From NCBI GenBank assembly GCA_003669055.1, contig RAYB01000017.1, positions 1 through 64,000 of the forward strand: 64,000 bases of DNA, given 5' to 3'. Made by a program: the position numbers and the translations under genes. A model generated the notes under the pieces. It was not told where the DNA came from and searched no databases. It was given only the letters and a program-made list of their open reading frames with translations. The stretch is from a bacterium 1XD21-70 (GTDB lineage: Bacteria > Bacillota > Clostridia > Lachnospirales > Lachnospiraceae). Shown here piece after piece: positions 34,880 through 43,124 of this stretch (position 1 is the stretch's first letter; each line of letters starts with the position of its first letter).

Positions 34880-34908
34880 ATTTTAGCACAACTCCTTGCC
34901 AAAGTCAA
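34880..34908 (-). promoter_or_regulatory. Promoter of the amino-acid ABC operon
   Basis: On the minus strand TTGACT (34903-34908), a 17-base spacer and TAAAAT (34880-34885) make a near-consensus sigma-A promoter. The leader would be about 90 bases and contains a terminator-like hairpin. Confidence 0.75.
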
Positions 34909-34943
34909 GCAATTGTTATTGGTACAACTAAAACATTGTGATT

Positions 34944-36311
34944 TTAGATCAACCCGATAGCCTCCCGCACATTGCGGACTCCTTGCAGGCGGATGCCCTC
35001 CACTTTTTGCATCCGCTCCAGGCACACCTGCGGCAGGATGCAGGCCTCAAACCCCAGCTTCACAGCCTCGCGCACCCGCTGTTCTGCCATCGAAACCGCC
35101 CGCACCTCGCCGGAAAGCCCTACTTCCCCGAATATGATGCATTTGGGGTTCACCGGCCGGTCCTTTAAGCTGGAAACCAATGCCAGCACGATCGCGAGGT
35201 CAAGCGCAGGCTCATTCATCCGCACCCCTCCGGCAATATTGACATAGGCATCATAGCGGGACATCTCATAATGGCACCGTTTTTCAAGCACTGCCATCAG
35301 CAGGTTTACCCGGTTATAATCCGTACCTGCCGCCGTCCGCCTGGCCATGCCGAAATTTGTCTGTGCCACCAGGGCCTGCACCTCGAGAAGGATCGGCCTC
35401 GTCCCCTCAATCGAACAAGCCACCACTGCTCCGGAAGCTTCCTCCGGGCGGCCGCTCAGCAAATATTCCGAGGGGTTCTCCACCTCCATAAGCCCTTGCT
35501 CCCTCATCTCAAATACACCGATCTCATTCGTGGAGCCGAAACGGTTTTTGACGCCCCGCAGGATCCGGTAGGATGCATTGCGTTCGCCCTCGAAATAAAG
35601 TACCGTATCCACCATATGCTCAAGTACCCTAGGGCCTGCCACCACCCCCTCCTTGGTCACATGCCCCACAATGAACACCGATACCCCCATGCCCTTTGCG
35701 ATCTGCAAAAGGATATTGGTAGATTCCCGCACCTGGCTGACGCTGCCCGGCGCCGAGGATACGTCATCCCGGTACATGGTCTGTATGGAATCAATAACTA
35801 CAACCTGGGGGCTCACCTTTTTGATCGCCTCTTCGATATCATCCAGGTTCGTCTCACATAAAAAAAGCAGTTCCCCCCGGATCTCCCCGATGCGGTTCGC
35901 CCTCAGCTTAATCTGTTTTAACGATTCCTCCCCGGAAATGTACAGCACCTTATGCCCGGCGGACGCCAGTTTTTGGCATACCTGCAAAAGCAGCGTGGAC
36001 TTGCCGATCCCCGGATCCCCCCCTACTAAAACCAGGGAGCCGGACACAATGCCGCTCCCCAGTACCCTGTCTAGTTCCCGGTATCCCGTGGATATCCGGT
36101 CCTGCTCTTCGATCGATACATCGGAAAGCTTCACCGGTTCGGATACCTGTTTTATGGTTCCGGATGTGGCGCGCCGGGAATTCTCCTTCTTTGCCACCGG
36201 CTCCTCCACCATCGTATTCCATGCCCGGCAGGCCGGGCACTGCCCTGCCCATTTTGCGGACTCATAGCCGCACTCCTTGCAGAAAAACGCAGTAGTTTTT
36301 GCCTTTGCCAT
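34944..36311 (-). CDS. radA: DNA repair protein RadA
   Basis: The 455-residue protein has a four-cysteine zinc finger at the N-terminus (CKECGYES, then CPACRAWN). The RecA-like ATPase has Walker A GGDPGIGKST, the RadA-specific KNRFG motif near residue 255, and a C-terminal LonB-like domain that includes DLAIVLALVSSLKDRP. RadA drives branch migration during recombination. It is the last gene of the clp cluster, as in Bacillus (mcsA-mcsB-clpC-radA), but one small gene sits between clpC and radA. Confidence 0.96.
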   Translation of the reverse strand: MAKAKTTAFFCKECGYESAKWAGQCPACRAWNTMVEEPVAKKENSRRATSGTIKQVSEPVKLSDVSIEEQDRISTGYRELDRVLGSGIVSGSLVLVGGDPGIGKSTLLLQVCQKLASAGHKVLYISGEESLKQIKLRANRIGEIRGELLFLCETNLDDIEEAIKKVSPQVVVIDSIQTMYRDDVSSAPGSVSQVRESTNILLQIAKGMGVSVFIVGHVTKEGVVAGPRVLEHMVDTVLYFEGERNASYRILRGVKNRFGSTNEIGVFEMREQGLMEVENPSEYLLSGRPEEASGAVVACSIEGTRPILLEVQALVAQTNFGMARRTAAGTDYNRVNLLMAVLEKRCHYEMSRYDAYVNIAGGVRMNEPALDLAIVLALVSSLKDRPVNPKCIIFGEVGLSGEVRAVSMAEQRVREAVKLGFEACILPQVCLERMQKVEGIRLQGVRNVREAIGLI

Positions 36312-36327
36312 ATGTATCCCTGACCTC

Positions 36328-36741
36328 CTAGCGCTTCACCACTTTCACATGGCTCCCCACACCCTCATCCAACTCCACGCTTACTACCAGCTTCCCGCTC
36401 ATATTGGTCTTCATGCCTCCTACCGCAGCACCGTCCACAAAAACCTCATAATCGGTATCATCCTCCAGCTGAATCGTGATCTGGGCGTCCTTGTCTCCTT
36501 CCACCACAAAGTCCACCCCGTCGTTGGTCACCATAAAATTCTCCACTGCCGTCCCCGGCACCGACTCATAGACAAACATCCCGTTGCGTTCCAGCTTGGT
36601 TATCTCATAAAAAGTCTTGATTTTATAAGAATCTCCGTCATGCTCGTAATCCTGGAGTTTTGATTTTGCCGATAATTTGTAATTGCCAAAACTGATGGTT
36701 CCGTCTGCCTCCGAACGAATTAAAGATTCCACTACTGGCAT
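36328..36741 (-). CDS. Uncharacterised 137-aa protein between clpC and radA
   Basis: I do not recognise the family with certainty; similar small proteins are seen beside radA in Lachnospiraceae. The sequence is acidic and rich in predicted beta strands (IKTFYEITKLERNGMFVYES, FVVEGDKDAQITIQLED), with no membrane segment or signal peptide. A C-terminal half ending GKLVVSVELDEGVGSHVKV suggests a small beta sandwich. A GGAGGG site lies before its ATG. It starts 86 bases after clpC, behind overlapping inverted repeats, and radA follows 16 bases after its stop. Confidence 0.75.
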   Translation of the reverse strand: MPVVESLIRSEADGTISFGNYKLSAKSKLQDYEHDGDSYKIKTFYEITKLERNGMFVYESVPGTAVENFMVTNDGVDFVVEGDKDAQITIQLEDDTDYEVFVDGAAVGGMKTNMSGKLVVSVELDEGVGSHVKVVKR

Positions 36742-36770
36742 ATCTGTTGCCCTCCTGTAAATATGGTGTT

Positions 36771-36810
36771 GGTATGGGTATACTCAAAGCCCCATACCCT
36801 GAGTATACCC
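36771..36810 (-). promoter_or_regulatory. Overlapping inverted repeats between clpC and the next gene
   Basis: A perfect 11-bp inverted repeat (GGGTATACTCA at 36776-36786, TGAGTATACCC at 36800-36810) overlaps a second perfect 8-bp one (GGTATGGG at 36771-36778, CCCATACC at 36791-36798). The two stems share three bases and exclude each other. There is no U-run, so it is not a plain terminator. It may be a double-stranded operator or an RNA switch or processing site. Confidence 0.6.
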
Positions 36811-36827
36811 CAACCGGCAAAAAAACG

Positions 36828-39293
36828 CTAGTTATTTATGAGTTCCTTTGTAAAAAATTTCAGTTCGTCCCCGTCCACCCCGACAGCCACCTGATCCCCG
36901 TCTTTGACCGTGCCGTCTAAGACCGCCTCTGCCAGTTTGTCCTCTAAATAGTTCTGGATTGCCCTGCGCAGCGGCCTGGCTCCATACTTCTCGTCGTAGC
37001 CTTTCTCCACCAAAAATGCCCTGGCTTCCTCCTCCACAGAAAGCCGCAGGTTCATCTGGCGCGCCGTCCGCCCCTCGATGCTGCGCAGCATGATGGATAC
37101 AATCTGTCCCATATGCTCCTGGTTCAGCGGGTGGAAAACCATGACTTCATCGATACGGTTTAAAAATTCCGGTTTAAACAGCCGCTTCACTTCCTCCATC
37201 ACCCGGCTCTTCATCTGCTTGTAGCGCTCTTCCTCACTCTCCTGGGAAGTAAAGCCTAAACGTTTGGGCGACAGGATGCTCTGTGCCCCCGCATTGGATG
37301 TCATGATCAGCACCGTATTTTTAAAATCGATCCTGCGCCCCTGGGCATCGGTAATATGGCCGTCATCCAACACCTGCAGCAGGATATTGAACACATCAGG
37401 ATGGGCTTTTTCAATCTCGTCAAACAGGATCACCGAATAGGGGTTGCGCTTCACCTTCTCACTAAGCTGCCCGCCCTCATCATAGCCTACATACCCTGGC
37501 GGGGAGCCGATCATCCGCGATACGCTGTGTTTTTCCATGTATTCTGACATATCAACCCGGATCAGTGCATTCTCCGTGCCGAACATCGCCTCCGCTAAGG
37601 CTTTGCACAATTCAGTCTTGCCCACGCCGGTAGGTCCGAGGAATAAAAACGACCCGATCGGGCGTTTGGGATCCTTCAGGCCGACCCGCCCGCGCCGGAT
37701 TGCCTTAGACACGGCGGCCACGGCCTCATCCTGGCCTACTACCCGTTCATGCAGGATCCCTTCCAGTTTTTTGAGACGTTCCGTCTCTCCCTCTTCCAAT
37801 TTGCGCACCGGGATTTTCGTCCAGCCGGAGACCACATCGGCAATCTGCCCTTCATCCACCAGCAGCTTGCGGCTGTTCTTCTCCTTTTGCCACTTCCCAC
37901 GCACCTTCTCAATCTTTTCGCGCTTTTTTTCCTGCCTGCGCTTGATATCTCCCGCCTTTTCATAAGCCTCAGCCTTAATGGCGGCTTCCTTCTGCTGCTC
38001 CAGGTTCTCGATATCCTGTTCCAGCTGCTTAATCTCAGTCGGCTCCACATAAGTCGTTAAGCGTACCTTTGATGAGGCCTCGTCAATCAAGTCTATGGCC
38101 TTGTCCGGCAGGAAACGGTCGTTGATGTAGCGGGAGGACAAGCGCACGGCCGCCGTCAGCGCATCATCGGTAATCGTCACCTTGTGATGCTCCTCGTAGC
38201 GCGGCCGCAGCCCTTTTAATATGCTGACGGATTCCTCTTCCCCCGGTTCCTCCACCGTCACCGGCTGGAACCGCCTCTCCAGGGCGGCATCCTTTTCGAT
38301 ATATTTGCGGTACTCATCGATCGTGGTAGCGCCCACTAACTGGATCTCCCCCCGTGCCAGGGATGGCTTTAGTATATTGGAGGCATCTATGGCTCCCTCG
38401 GCGCCGCCGGCTCCGATGATCGTGTGGATCTCATCGATAAACAGAAGAACCTCCCCGTCCTCTTTCACCTCGGACAGTACCCGCTTGATCCGTTCCTCGA
38501 ATTCGCCCCGGTATTTGGAACCGGCCACCATGCCGGACAAATCCAGCGTCAGTACCCGTTTGCGGGCAATGGTTTCCGGAATGTCGCCGGAAACGATCAT
38601 CTGGGCCAAGCCTTCCACCACTGCGGTCTTGCCTACCCCCGGCTCCCCGATCAGGCAGGGGTTGTTCTTGGTACGCCGGCTCAAAATCTGGATCACCCGG
38701 CGGATCTCCTGTTCCCGCCCGATGACCGGGTCTAACTTCCCCTCCCTGGCCAGTGCCGTCAGATCCCTGCTGTAATTATTCAAGGTAGGCGTATTGCTTT
38801 TTCCGCGTGCCCCCCGGCCCGCCTGCAGCTCGTCCCGGTTTGACGGTGCATCCTCCCCCATGGCAGACAGGATCTCAACATATAATTTCTGGACACTCAC
38901 CCCGATTGTGTTCAGAAGGCGCGCCGCCACGCAGTCGCTCTCCCGGATCATGGCAATCAAAAGGTGCTCCGTCCCAATCAGCGGAGCCTTAAACCGCACC
39001 GCCTCCCGGTAGCTGTTCTCCAGCACACGCCGGGCGCTTGGCGTATAGGTGCTCCTCTCTGCTAACCCCACCGGCTGGTTGGGTGAAATCAGCTGGCTGA
39101 CCAGTTCTGTCACTTTGTCAGCCTTCACGCCGCAGTCGGACAGCACCTTTGCCGCCACGCCGCTCCCCTCCTGCAAAAGGCCGATCAGCAGATGCTCCGT
39201 CCCCACATAGCCATGCTCTAACTGCTGCGCCGCATCCACAGCTAAGCTGATTGCCTCCTTTGCCTGTTCTGTAAACCTGTCTATCATCGCCAA
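36828..39293 (-). CDS. clpC: ATP-dependent Clp protease ATP-binding subunit ClpC
   Basis: The 821-residue AAA+ unfoldase has two Clp_N repeats (1-145). The first AAA module has Walker [11 protein letters not shown]. The middle domain has a UVR-like coiled coil (about 405-480), and the second AAA module has Walker [12 protein letters not shown] ClpP-binding loop is expected near LGFTSQ. It feeds proteins to ClpP. Both GTEH glutamates of the N-domain that bind phosphoarginine in Bacillus ClpC are kept. It follows mcsB by 99 bases, with a hairpin in the gap. ClpP is not in the window. Confidence 0.97.
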   Translation of the reverse strand: MAMIDRFTEQAKEAISLAVDAAQQLEHGYVGTEHLLIGLLQEGSGVAAKVLSDCGVKADKVTELVSQLISPNQPVGLAERSTYTPSARRVLENSYREAVRFKAPLIGTEHLLIAMIRESDCVAARLLNTIGVSVQKLYVEILSAMGEDAPSNRDELQAGRGARGKSNTPTLNNYSRDLTALAREGKLDPVIGREQEIRRVIQILSRRTKNNPCLIGEPGVGKTAVVEGLAQMIVSGDIPETIARKRVLTLDLSGMVAGSKYRGEFEERIKRVLSEVKEDGEVLLFIDEIHTIIGAGGAEGAIDASNILKPSLARGEIQLVGATTIDEYRKYIEKDAALERRFQPVTVEEPGEEESVSILKGLRPRYEEHHKVTITDDALTAAVRLSSRYINDRFLPDKAIDLIDEASSKVRLTTYVEPTEIKQLEQDIENLEQQKEAAIKAEAYEKAGDIKRRQEKKREKIEKVRGKWQKEKNSRKLLVDEGQIADVVSGWTKIPVRKLEEGETERLKKLEGILHERVVGQDEAVAAVSKAIRRGRVGLKDPKRPIGSFLFLGPTGVGKTELCKALAEAMFGTENALIRVDMSEYMEKHSVSRMIGSPPGYVGYDEGGQLSEKVKRNPYSVILFDEIEKAHPDVFNILLQVLDDGHITDAQGRRIDFKNTVLIMTSNAGAQSILSPKRLGFTSQESEEERYKQMKSRVMEEVKRLFKPEFLNRIDEVMVFHPLNQEHMGQIVSIMLRSIEGRTARQMNLRLSVEEEARAFLVEKGYDEKYGARPLRRAIQNYLEDKLAEAVLDGTVKDGDQVAVGVDGDELKFFTKELINN

Positions 39294-39324
39294 TTTACAT
39301 CCTCCTGATCTGTTTTTCGGTCAT

Positions 39325-39343
39325 GGCCCAGGTATCCTGGGCC
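39325..39343 (-). other. Intercistronic hairpin between mcsB and clpC
   Basis: A perfect 8-bp stem GGCCCAGG/CCTGGGCC with a three-base loop lies 32 bases before the clpC start and has no following U-run. It may be an RNA-processing or stability element that sets clpC expression apart from mcsB. Confidence 0.5.
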
Positions 39344-39392
39344 GCCTATATCTGTCCTGGGCTTTGCCAAAACACGGATGGCAGCACCGCTG

Positions 39393-40427
39393 TCACAATA
39401 ATTCCGGAAGTTCTTTCCGGATATAAGATGCACGTGCCTCGTCCAGCTCCTCCTTGCCAAGAGGGCGTTCGGAAACCCTCTGCAGATTCGCAGGCTGGAT
39501 CCCCAGCATAAAACGGTAGACCGCACAATCCCCCTCTGTCTCTAAGATGCCGTCCGCAATCCCGGACATTATCCGCGACAGAAAAACCATCGCATCCTTG
39601 GCGCTTAAGCGCCTTGCATATTTGAGAACCCCATAAGATTTATATGCTTCATCCGTATATTCCAGCCGGTGCTTTTCCAATGCCATTTTACGCACCTGCT
39701 TTTCCTGTGCGATCAGCTGTAAGGACACCCGGTTCACCAGGTCCAAAATCTCTTTCTCGGACAAGCCAAGTGTCTTTTGGTTGGAAACCTCATACAATGC
39801 CCCGTAATTCTCGCTGCCTTCCCCATATACCCCGCGGACGGATGCCCCGAACCGCCCCATCTCCGCCACCAGGCCGTGGAACTTCTTTCCCATGGAAAGC
39901 GTGGGCAGGTGCAGTATGGCCGAGGCTCTCATTCCGGTTCCCACATTTGTCGGGAATGACGTCAGATACCCATATTTTTTATCAAAGGCATAGGGGAAAC
40001 GTGCATTGATATAGTCATCCATCTGGTCACACCGTGCCCACAATTCCTCTAAGCGGAGTCCTGGCGAAATCATCTGCATGCGGAAATGGTCGGTGCCGTT
40101 GAGCACAATCCCGGTGTCCTCCTCCTCCGACAATATCAGCCCGGCCGGCGTCTTTTTCGAGGCGATGGTAGAATTGAACACCCTCCGTTCCTGCAGGGAT
40201 TTTTTCTCCAGTTCCCCCATATCTGCCAGATAGTAATATTTATAACGCTTCCCGTCCAAGGAACCGAGGTTCTGCAGCCCAAGTTCCAGGCGGCGGAGCA
40301 TCTCCAGGCTCTCTTTTTGCGGCAGCCTGGAAGGGAAAGCGTACTGATTCCAGTTCCGGACCAGGCGCACCCGGCTGCAGATAATGCCTGGGCGTCTCTC
40401 ATCCACACATTCAAACCATTTTAACAT
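39393..40427 (-). CDS. mcsB: McsB-like protein arginine kinase homologue with altered active site
   Basis: The 344-residue protein aligns along its length with McsB and the guanidino kinase fold: CSRVRLVRN at the N-terminus, NVGTGMRASAILHLP and VRGVYGEGSENYGALYEVSNQ. Two catalytic segments differ. The NEEDH motif reads NGTDH (residues 110-114), and the usual Cys of LTSCPTNVG is Phe158 (codon TTC at 39954-39956); this Cys is essential in Bacillus McsB. So the protein may be a pseudokinase or use altered chemistry. It overlaps mcsA by 7 bases and precedes clpC. McsB normally phosphorylates arginines to mark proteins for ClpC-ClpP. Confidence 0.9.
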   Translation of the reverse strand: MLKWFECVDERRPGIICSRVRLVRNWNQYAFPSRLPQKESLEMLRRLELGLQNLGSLDGKRYKYYYLADMGELEKKSLQERRVFNSTIASKKTPAGLILSEEEDTGIVLNGTDHFRMQMISPGLRLEELWARCDQMDDYINARFPYAFDKKYGYLTSFPTNVGTGMRASAILHLPTLSMGKKFHGLVAEMGRFGASVRGVYGEGSENYGALYEVSNQKTLGLSEKEILDLVNRVSLQLIAQEKQVRKMALEKHRLEYTDEAYKSYGVLKYARRLSAKDAMVFLSRIMSGIADGILETEGDCAVYRFMLGIQPANLQRVSERPLGKEELDEARASYIRKELPELL

Positions 40428-41002
40428 TTTCCGATTCCCTCTCTCAATTCCCTGATCTTATCCCTGCATTGTGCGGCGATCTCATATTCTTCCCTGGCAA
40501 GCGCCTCTTTAAGCCTCGCATCCAAAACCTGGATCTGCTCCTCCACATCCAATTCTCCGCCCGGGATCCCGCTCCCTGCCGCGGATATGTCCTCCACGGA
40601 AAACGACGCCCCTGTTTCCTGGTAATGGTAGCGCGGCTGTTTGCCTTTATGGATGCTGCTCCCTTGCAGCTGCTTGATGTTCTCACCAATCAGAAGGTCA
40701 AATACCCCGTAGCATTCCGGGCAGCCGAACCGGCTGTTTTTAATGAATTCTTCATAGGTCGTTTTGCAGGCCGGGCAAACCACCTGATGGGCTTTATTCT
40801 GCTCATCCTGCTCCTCACCGATCCCCAAAAGGCCGGAAAGCAGTTTCCCTAAAGGGAACTCACTGTCAAAAATAGCCGCATAAGGCCCAAAATCCATCTC
40901 TTTGGCACACTGGGCACAAAAATGGTGTTCTGTCTTTACCCCGTTAATGACCTCCGTATATTGGATATTTGCCTCTCTGATTTTACAGTGCTCACACAAC
41001 AT
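40421..41002 (-). CDS. mcsA: McsA, activator of the McsB arginine kinase
   Basis: The 193-residue protein has two zinc-type cysteine clusters (MLCEHCKIRE with HHFCAQCAKE, and CPACKTT with GCPECYGVF). A C-terminal UVR domain follows (LDARLKEALAREEYEIAAQCRDKIREL). McsA binds zinc and heavy metals and activates McsB. Its start lies 15 bases after the GntR regulator. The UVR motif is intact even though the adjacent McsB has lost catalytic residues. Confidence 0.93.
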   Translation of the reverse strand: MLCEHCKIREANIQYTEVINGVKTEHHFCAQCAKEMDFGPYAAIFDSEFPLGKLLSGLLGIGEEQDEQNKAHQVVCPACKTTYEEFIKNSRFGCPECYGVFDLLIGENIKQLQGSSIHKGKQPRYHYQETGASFSVEDISAAGSGIPGGELDVEEQIQVLDARLKEALAREEYEIAAQCRDKIRELREGIGKC

Positions 41003-41017
41003 AATCGTCCTCCATCA

Positions 41018-41392
41018 CTATTTCCCGGTATAATAATCATAAATCTCATCAACCAGCCCGTGTACCTCCTGGCGGCTGACCCGCCTGCATATGCAACGCG
41101 CCAGGACCACCGCCAAATCCTCCCGCAGTTCTTCCATCGCGCGAAGCTTATCCGCGTCGAGGGCAATCACGGCACCTTTCCTGCGGTCCAGCTTGATAAA
41201 CCCCTCTTGCTTTAATACAGCATATGCCTTATTCACCGTGTGCATGTTAATTCCAATATTATCTGCCAGCTGCCGGACGGAAGGCAGGGAATCCCCCTCC
41301 CGGATCCTTTCAGCCGCTATCCCGATAATAATCTGATTCCGGAGCTGTATGTATATCGCCTCATCGCTCTCAAAATCAATTGTCAGAACCAT
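41018..41392 (-). CDS. GntR-family (YtrA-like) transcriptional regulator heading the clp cluster
   Basis: The 124-residue protein (start at 41392, after GGTGA; an ATG at 41413 would add seven residues) has a GntR winged helix. The motifs are IYIQLRNQIIIGIAAERIREG and LPSVRQLADNIGINMHTVNKAY. A short helical C-terminal dimer domain, as in the YtrA subfamily, follows. YtrA-type proteins usually repress their own operons, often under envelope stress. It occupies the place of CtsR, which heads this cluster in Bacillus and most Clostridia, so it may control mcsA-mcsB-clpC. Confidence 0.9.
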   Translation of the reverse strand: MVLTIDFESDEAIYIQLRNQIIIGIAAERIREGDSLPSVRQLADNIGINMHTVNKAYAVLKQEGFIKLDRRKGAVIALDADKLRAMEELREDLAVVLARCICRRVSRQEVHGLVDEIYDYYTGK

Positions 41393-41475
41393 ATCTTCAC
41401 CATCTTTCGTCATCTTTGTCTGGCAAGTCTCCCTTGTGCGGGTTTCGCTGTCTTCCTTGCAAATTTGTTATAATA

Positions 41476-41504
41476 ATTATAGAACAAGAAAGCGGCGAAG
41501 TCAA
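41476..41504 (-). promoter_or_regulatory. Promoter of the GntR-mcsA-mcsB-clpC operon with a palindromic -10
   Basis: On the minus strand TTGACT (41499-41504), a 17-base spacer and TATAAT (41476-41481) form a strong promoter. The -10 is half of a perfect inverted repeat TATAAT-T-ATTATA, a possible GntR operator. No CtsR box (tandem GGTCAAA heptads) is present. The -35 lies in the loop of the upstream gene's terminator hairpin. Confidence 0.75.
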
Positions 41505-41516
41505 TACGCCGCTTTC
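41488..41516 (-). terminator. Terminator of the cohesin/cadherin-like gene, overlapping the clp promoter
   Basis: A perfect 10-bp stem GAAAGCGGCG/CGCCGCTTTC with a nine-base loop follows the stop of the gene at 41530. On the minus strand it is followed by TTGTTC, a weak U-tract. Confidence 0.7.
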
Positions 41517-41529
41517 AAATACCAATTTC

Positions 41530-43074
41530 TTACTCATCAAGGTCAAAAAACTCAAAATCATCTGCATCCGGCTCTTTGGAAGGTTTTTCTTCCGTGGTGG
41601 CCGCCTCACGCGCCAGGCTTGCCGCAAGCGTCTTTTCCATATCCACCACCGGCGCCTTTCTCTTTTGCTCCGGCTCCCTTTCCGGGCGTTCCGGGCGGTA
41701 ATTTTTGGAATCCTCCCTGGCGGGTTCCGGCTGATAAGCCTCTACCGGGATCTCCTCGTTAAAGTCCTCGTCTTCCTCCTCAAATTCTTCTTCCTCTCCG
41801 CGCATATACCGCTCTTCCCGTGTCATACGCCTTCCCGGCGCCCTGGAGGCAGAGCCCGGTTCCCGGGCATTTTCACGCCGCAGCGCAGATTCTCCAAAGC
41901 TGCGGCTGCGCCTGGAGGAAACCAGTAAGATCAGCAGGATCAAAATCAGCACCAGCATGGCTCCGCCGCCGCCAATCGCACCCCACTTGAGCAGGTTGTA
42001 ATCATCTACCAATTCATTATATTTCTCTCCGACTTCCAGAAGTTCCGGATCCACCTTGGCTCCGTCGTCAAAATATCTCTGCAGGGTCTTTTCCTTGCGG
42101 TCATAGCGGTAGAAACTCTGCTCCCCGTTATCGTTGACACAGTAGAATACACAGTATTCCGGATCCGTCTCTGCTTCCGGCACCCATCCGGTTACCTTGG
42201 CCGAACCGATTGTAATTTCGCTCTCTTTCAGCCCTTTGGGAACAGCGATATCTGCCGGCAGGCTGACGATCTGCACCTTCTTTGCCTGGGAACTGAGTTC
42301 AGCAAGTACCTCCGGCGCTGCTTCCGGCACAGAAGCCTCCCCGCTGTTTTCCCCGCCTTCCACTTTATTGACCACAATCGTATATGCCTTTACGGTCGTG
42401 CCGTCAGCAGCGGTCACCCGGCAGACTACCGTATTCTCTCCTGCCTGCAGCCCGCTGTCACCCTCCAGTGCCACTGTCGCCCCCTCATTGTTGGGCACGG
42501 CGCTGACTGCAAGGTTCTCTGTTTCCAGCCCCACAGTGGCCGTGTAGTTTTCTGTGGACGGGGTGAAAGCAGGATCCAACGTGCCTGGGGATATCTGGAG
42601 TGACTGCAGGGTCGCATCTTCGGAAGACGTCTCTAATCCCTGTATTGTGATAGCCGAGGAACCGGTCTTGACTTCCGAGAGCACCTGCCCGTTATTATCG
42701 TAGCCTTCCCAGTCACTCACAGTGATGGATGCCGTGCCGGAACGCAGCGTTTTAAACTTCATCTCCGTGACAACCTCTGTCTTCCCGGAGGCTCCCCGGA
42801 TCACCAGCTTCCCGGTCCCTCCGCTGACGTTATCGCTCCCGCCGATATATTCCAGCATCCCGGCATCATAATCCAGGGTCACCTTCGTATCCCCCAAAAG
42901 CTGCCCGTCGGTGGATGTGAACTTCATTGTTACGCTGACTTCCTGCCCCACCTGGGCAGACGGATCCGAAAATGCAATCCTTGCACTTGCCGCAAAACTT
43001 TGGAAAGCCATCACCATTGTCAGCAGTGCTGCCAGCAGCAGCCTGCCGATGAATTGTCGCTTCTGTCTGTTCAT
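41530..43074 (-). CDS. Membrane-anchored surface protein with cohesin-like and cadherin-like domains
   Basis: The 514-residue protein has a signal peptide (1-29) and a cohesin-like domain (about 31-145, starting ARIAFSDPSAQVGQEVSVTM, with VTLDYDAGMLEYIGG). A cadherin-like beta-sandwich domain follows (about 155-236, LQSLQISPGTLDPAFTPSTENYTATV). A third domain precedes a membrane helix (about 365-386). The cytoplasmic tail of about 125 residues is rich in Glu, Asp, Arg and Pro and ends FEFFDLDE. Cohesin folds bind dockerins or other surface partners; no dockerin is in the window. It lies 50 bases after the glucosaminidase gene, which also carries a cadherin-like domain. Function inferred only from domains. 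Confidence 0.82.
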   Translation of the reverse strand: MNRQKRQFIGRLLLAALLTMVMAFQSFAASARIAFSDPSAQVGQEVSVTMKFTSTDGQLLGDTKVTLDYDAGMLEYIGGSDNVSGGTGKLVIRGASGKTEVVTEMKFKTLRSGTASITVSDWEGYDNNGQVLSEVKTGSSAITIQGLETSSEDATLQSLQISPGTLDPAFTPSTENYTATVGLETENLAVSAVPNNEGATVALEGDSGLQAGENTVVCRVTAADGTTVKAYTIVVNKVEGGENSGEASVPEAAPEVLAELSSQAKKVQIVSLPADIAVPKGLKESEITIGSAKVTGWVPEAETDPEYCVFYCVNDNGEQSFYRYDRKEKTLQRYFDDGAKVDPELLEVGEKYNELVDDYNLLKWGAIGGGGAMLVLILILLILLVSSRRSRSFGESALRRENAREPGSASRAPGRRMTREERYMRGEEEEFEEEDEDFNEEIPVEAYQPEPAREDSKNYRPERPEREPEQKRKAPVVDMEKTLAASLAREAATTEEKPSKEPDADDFEFFDLDE

Positions 43075-43124
43075 AATCTCTCCTGATTCTCTATTCTGTA
43101 ATTATATTTCATCCAGCCACAACC

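Noticed and set aside
41392-41470. A CtsR box before the clp operon
   Set aside because: The leader and promoter were read for tandem GGTCAAA heptads and none is present.
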